Both the position numbers and the translations under genes were made by a program. DNA of 64,000 nt from an uncultured bacterium (GTDB taxonomy: Bacteria; Bacillota; Clostridia; TANB77; CAG-508): positions 183,669 through 247,668 of the forward strand of contig CAJMRY010000004.1 of the NCBI GenBank assembly GCA_905215935.1. Direction: 5' to 3'. The first letter of the stretch is position 1; each line of letters opens with the position of its first letter. Under the pieces are notes generated by a model. That model was given only the letters and a program-made list of their open reading frames with translations. It made no database searches and was not told the origin of the DNA. Positions 62,329-64,000 of this stretch are shown here, one piece after another.

Positions 62329-64000
62329 ATGCCTAAATTTACAAGTTTTTTAAATCTATTCATGTGGGATACAAACAACTCAGAAGATTTAGATTCTAAT
62401 TATGATATTGACAGGGCAACAAATGACAACTGGAAAGCAATAGATGCAAAAATGAAAGACTTACATGATAATAAAGTAGATAAAGTATCTGGCAAAGGAT
62501 TATCTACAAACGATTTTACAACACTATTAAAAGATAAATTAAATGGAATAGCATCAGGAGCTCAAGTTAATGTTTTAGAAAATCTTACATTAGGAGGACA
62601 AGCACTAACAAAAAATAATAAAACAATAGAGATAAAAGATGCTGAAGTCACAAATGCAAGAGCATCCGCAATTAAAAATAAAACTTTTACTAGTGTAGAT
62701 GCTAGAATTGAAGAATTAGAACAAGATGTTGAAAACATAGAATCTTCAAGAGGTCATGTATATGGAGTAAGAAGAAAAAAATCAAACAATACTTCAGTAG
62801 CATGGGAAAGAATAGAAGATGGTGTTGGACTAATTGCAAATGCAACTAAGAATGGAGGAACAGTACAAAACGATTTTGACAACTTATCGCCATGGAAAGA
62901 TATTATATCTTTTAATTTAGATTTAACAACAGGAAAGAAAAAAGCTTACTTTGGAGATGCAGATTTTAAGTTTGATGGAACAAATGGAGATGTATATACT
63001 CATATTCCTACATTTTGGCTAAAAATATATGAAGAAAATGATTATATGTATATTTTAATTGCAGATTATGCACGAAGCGGATTTACAGAAATAAAAGAAT
63101 TTGATATTGCTAGATATTTAACAGGTATTGGGGCAGATGGAAAATTACATAGTTACAGTGGATTACCTGGAGCAGATTTCAAAAATATAAATCAATATAG
63201 AACATTGGCAAGAAATCTTGGAGACGATTATTGTTTATTAGACTGGAGATATTTTGCAATACAATGTTTGTATTTAGTAGAATATGCAACATTTAATTCA
63301 CAAAGTGCATTAGGAAATGGTATGTCTTCAATGAGACATAATAATGGAGATGTTGCATTAGTAGCAGAAACAAATGCGAATAGAATTATAATAAATACTT
63401 CAGGAGGTAATGCATTTATAGTAGGACAGCAAGTAAAGATTGGAGGATACGATAATTCATCTGCAGCAATGAGAACAATAACTGCTATAAATAATTATGA
63501 AGATAATAATATTACAGGAAAAGAAATTATTTTTGATGGAGAACCAATAGCAAGTATTACATTATCTACATATATTTGGACAGGTGTTCAAAATGCAGGT
63601 GGTTGCGATACATTAGGAATGAAATCAGGTTGTCTTGTAAATGACAATAAACACAATGTTATATATAGAGGTATAGAAGGAATATTGGGAAATATATTCC
63701 AATTTGTAGATGGAATAAACATAAAAGATTGTGAAGCCTATATTTGCTATGATCCTACTCAATATGTTTCAGACAAATTTGAAGCACCATATGAGAAACT
63801 GGGATATGTGAATTCGAAACAAGAAGGATATGGAAAAACATTAGGATTTGATATAAATCATCCACTTATACAACTTCCTAGTGAAATTGGAGGAAGCACT
63901 ACAACTGGAACATCTGATTATTATTGGTGTTCTGCAACTGGAAACAGGGTGGCTCGTGTTGGGGGTAGTTCGAACGTTGGTGCTTACGATGGCTTGTGGT
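62329..64000 (+). CDS. Tail-fibre protein with C-type-lectin-like end (partial)
   Basis: ATG 62329 follows AGGAGG. The frame stays open to the right edge (557 codons). It has an N-terminal fibre-attachment part (MWDTNNSEDLDSNYDIDRATNDNWKAID), a shaft/coiled-coil segment (about residues 95-145), then a globular part with IEGILGNIFQFVDGINI and a C-terminal DYYWCSATGNRVARVGGSSNV pattern. That last part matches the C-type-lectin fold of DGR-diversified phage receptor-binding proteins. The last 60-70 bases are markedly GC-rich. It should bind the host surface. Confidence 0.78.
   Translation, partial: MPKFTSFLNLFMWDTNNSEDLDSNYDIDRATNDNWKAIDAKMKDLHDNKVDKVSGKGLSTNDFTTLLKDKLNGIASGAQVNVLENLTLGGQALTKNNKTIEIKDAEVTNARASAIKNKTFTSVDARIEELEQDVENIESSRGHVYGVRRKKSNNTSVAWERIEDGVGLIANATKNGGTVQNDFDNLSPWKDIISFNLDLTTGKKKAYFGDADFKFDGTNGDVYTHIPTFWLKIYEENDYMYILIADYARSGFTEIKEFDIARYLTGIGADGKLHSYSGLPGADFKNINQYRTLARNLGDDYCLLDWRYFAIQCLYLVEYATFNSQSALGNGMSSMRHNNGDVALVAETNANRIIINTSGGNAFIVGQQVKIGGYDNSSAAMRTITAINNYEDNNITGKEIIFDGEPIASITLSTYIWTGVQNAGGCDTLGMKSGCLVNDNKHNVIYRGIEGILGNIFQFVDGINIKDCEAYICYDPTQYVSDKFEAPYEKLGYVNSKQEGYGKTLGFDINHPLIQLPSEIGGSTTTGTSDYYWCSATGNRVARVGGSSNVGAYDGLW
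63939..64000 (+). other. Candidate DGR variable region (start of VR)
   Basis: The terminal stretch has about 55% G+C by hand count, against roughly 30% upstream, and codes for GNRVARVGGSSNVGAYDGLW, the CLec ligand-binding loop that DGRs diversify. The template repeat and reverse transcriptase would lie past the window edge. Confidence 0.55.

Larger units (their letters stand above)
27250..64000. mobile_element. Prophage with long-tailed (siphovirus-like) gene order, left part
   Basis: Gene order is serine integrase, repressor/Cro switch, replication, terminase, portal, capsid, connector, tail tube, tape measure, tail and fibre. The right end, including any lysis genes and attR, is outside the window. 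There is no frame break in its genes and no in-frame CGG codon in its roughly 36.7 kb, unlike the host part. Confidence 0.93.

Noticed and set aside
1..64000. CRISPR array or cas genes
   Set aside because: No run of regularly spaced direct repeats and no Cas1/Cas2 or effector. The Cas4-like nuclease at 31083 sits in a phage recombination module.

Overview
The window reads as a very AT-rich, low-GC Firmicutes (Clostridia-type) chromosome. The evidence is strong Shine-Dalgarno sites (AAGGAG/GGAGG), AGA as the main arginine codon, PASTA-kinase/PP2C, RsgA, MurT/GatD, spore photoproduct lyase and clostridial DUF families. I cannot name the species; an uncultured gut clostridium is a reasonable guess. 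Bases 1-27260 are chromosomal, and from about 27250 to the right edge lies a prophage.

The main discovery is in the chromosomal part. Ten reading-frame breaks in eight otherwise intact, conserved genes (prkC twice, a DUF4364 gene, a diaminopentanoate-dehydrogenase-like gene, a DUF1653 gene, mscS, cca twice, splB, an L,D-transpeptidase) are all the same event. The ribosome meets an in-frame CGG codon, and dropping the C (+1) restores the conserved protein, with the next codon always GGN (Gly). Apart from purC, which looks foreign, I find no CGG used as an arginine codon anywhere in the 64 kb. This looks like systematic +1 frameshifting at an unassigned or starved CGG codon, not scattered pseudogenes or random sequencing error.

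Layout, chromosome: aspS 3' end; murT-gatD (GatD lacks its usual catalytic residues); a polysaccharide deacetylase; rlmN-prpC-prkC-rsgA-rpe, with a small inverted-repeat element between prkC and rsgA; a MntA/HepT toxin-antitoxin pair; a DUF4364 regulator; a J-domain membrane protein; two oxidoreductases flanking a foreign-looking purC; pta; fabF-DUF1653-fabI; cupin and TIM-barrel genes; trmB; mscS-cca; a DHH phosphoesterase; splB; an L,D-transpeptidase; and the first 19 or so codons of mtaB.

Prophage: a large serine recombinase sits beside the left attachment site inside mtaB. Next comes a lysogeny module (S24 repressor, Cro-like regulator) with a candidate antisense small RNA at 29101-29176. 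It has its own promoter and terminator and a 16-nt perfect match to the early lytic mRNA just before a ribosome binding site. Early genes follow: PD-(D/E)XK nuclease, RecA-like ATPase, SpoVS, SSB-like protein, CHC2 primase domain and DUF927 helicase. Seven 9-bp iterons next to the helicase gene mark a candidate replication origin. Then come an SF2 helicase, RecU-like nuclease, HNH endonuclease, late regulator, an odd tRNA-like gene, ParB-like protein, orphan C5 methyltransferase, terminase, portal, capsid, tail and tape measure genes. The last gene is a tail-fibre protein cut by the window edge inside a GC-rich C-type-lectin segment that resembles the variable region of a diversity-generating retroelement.
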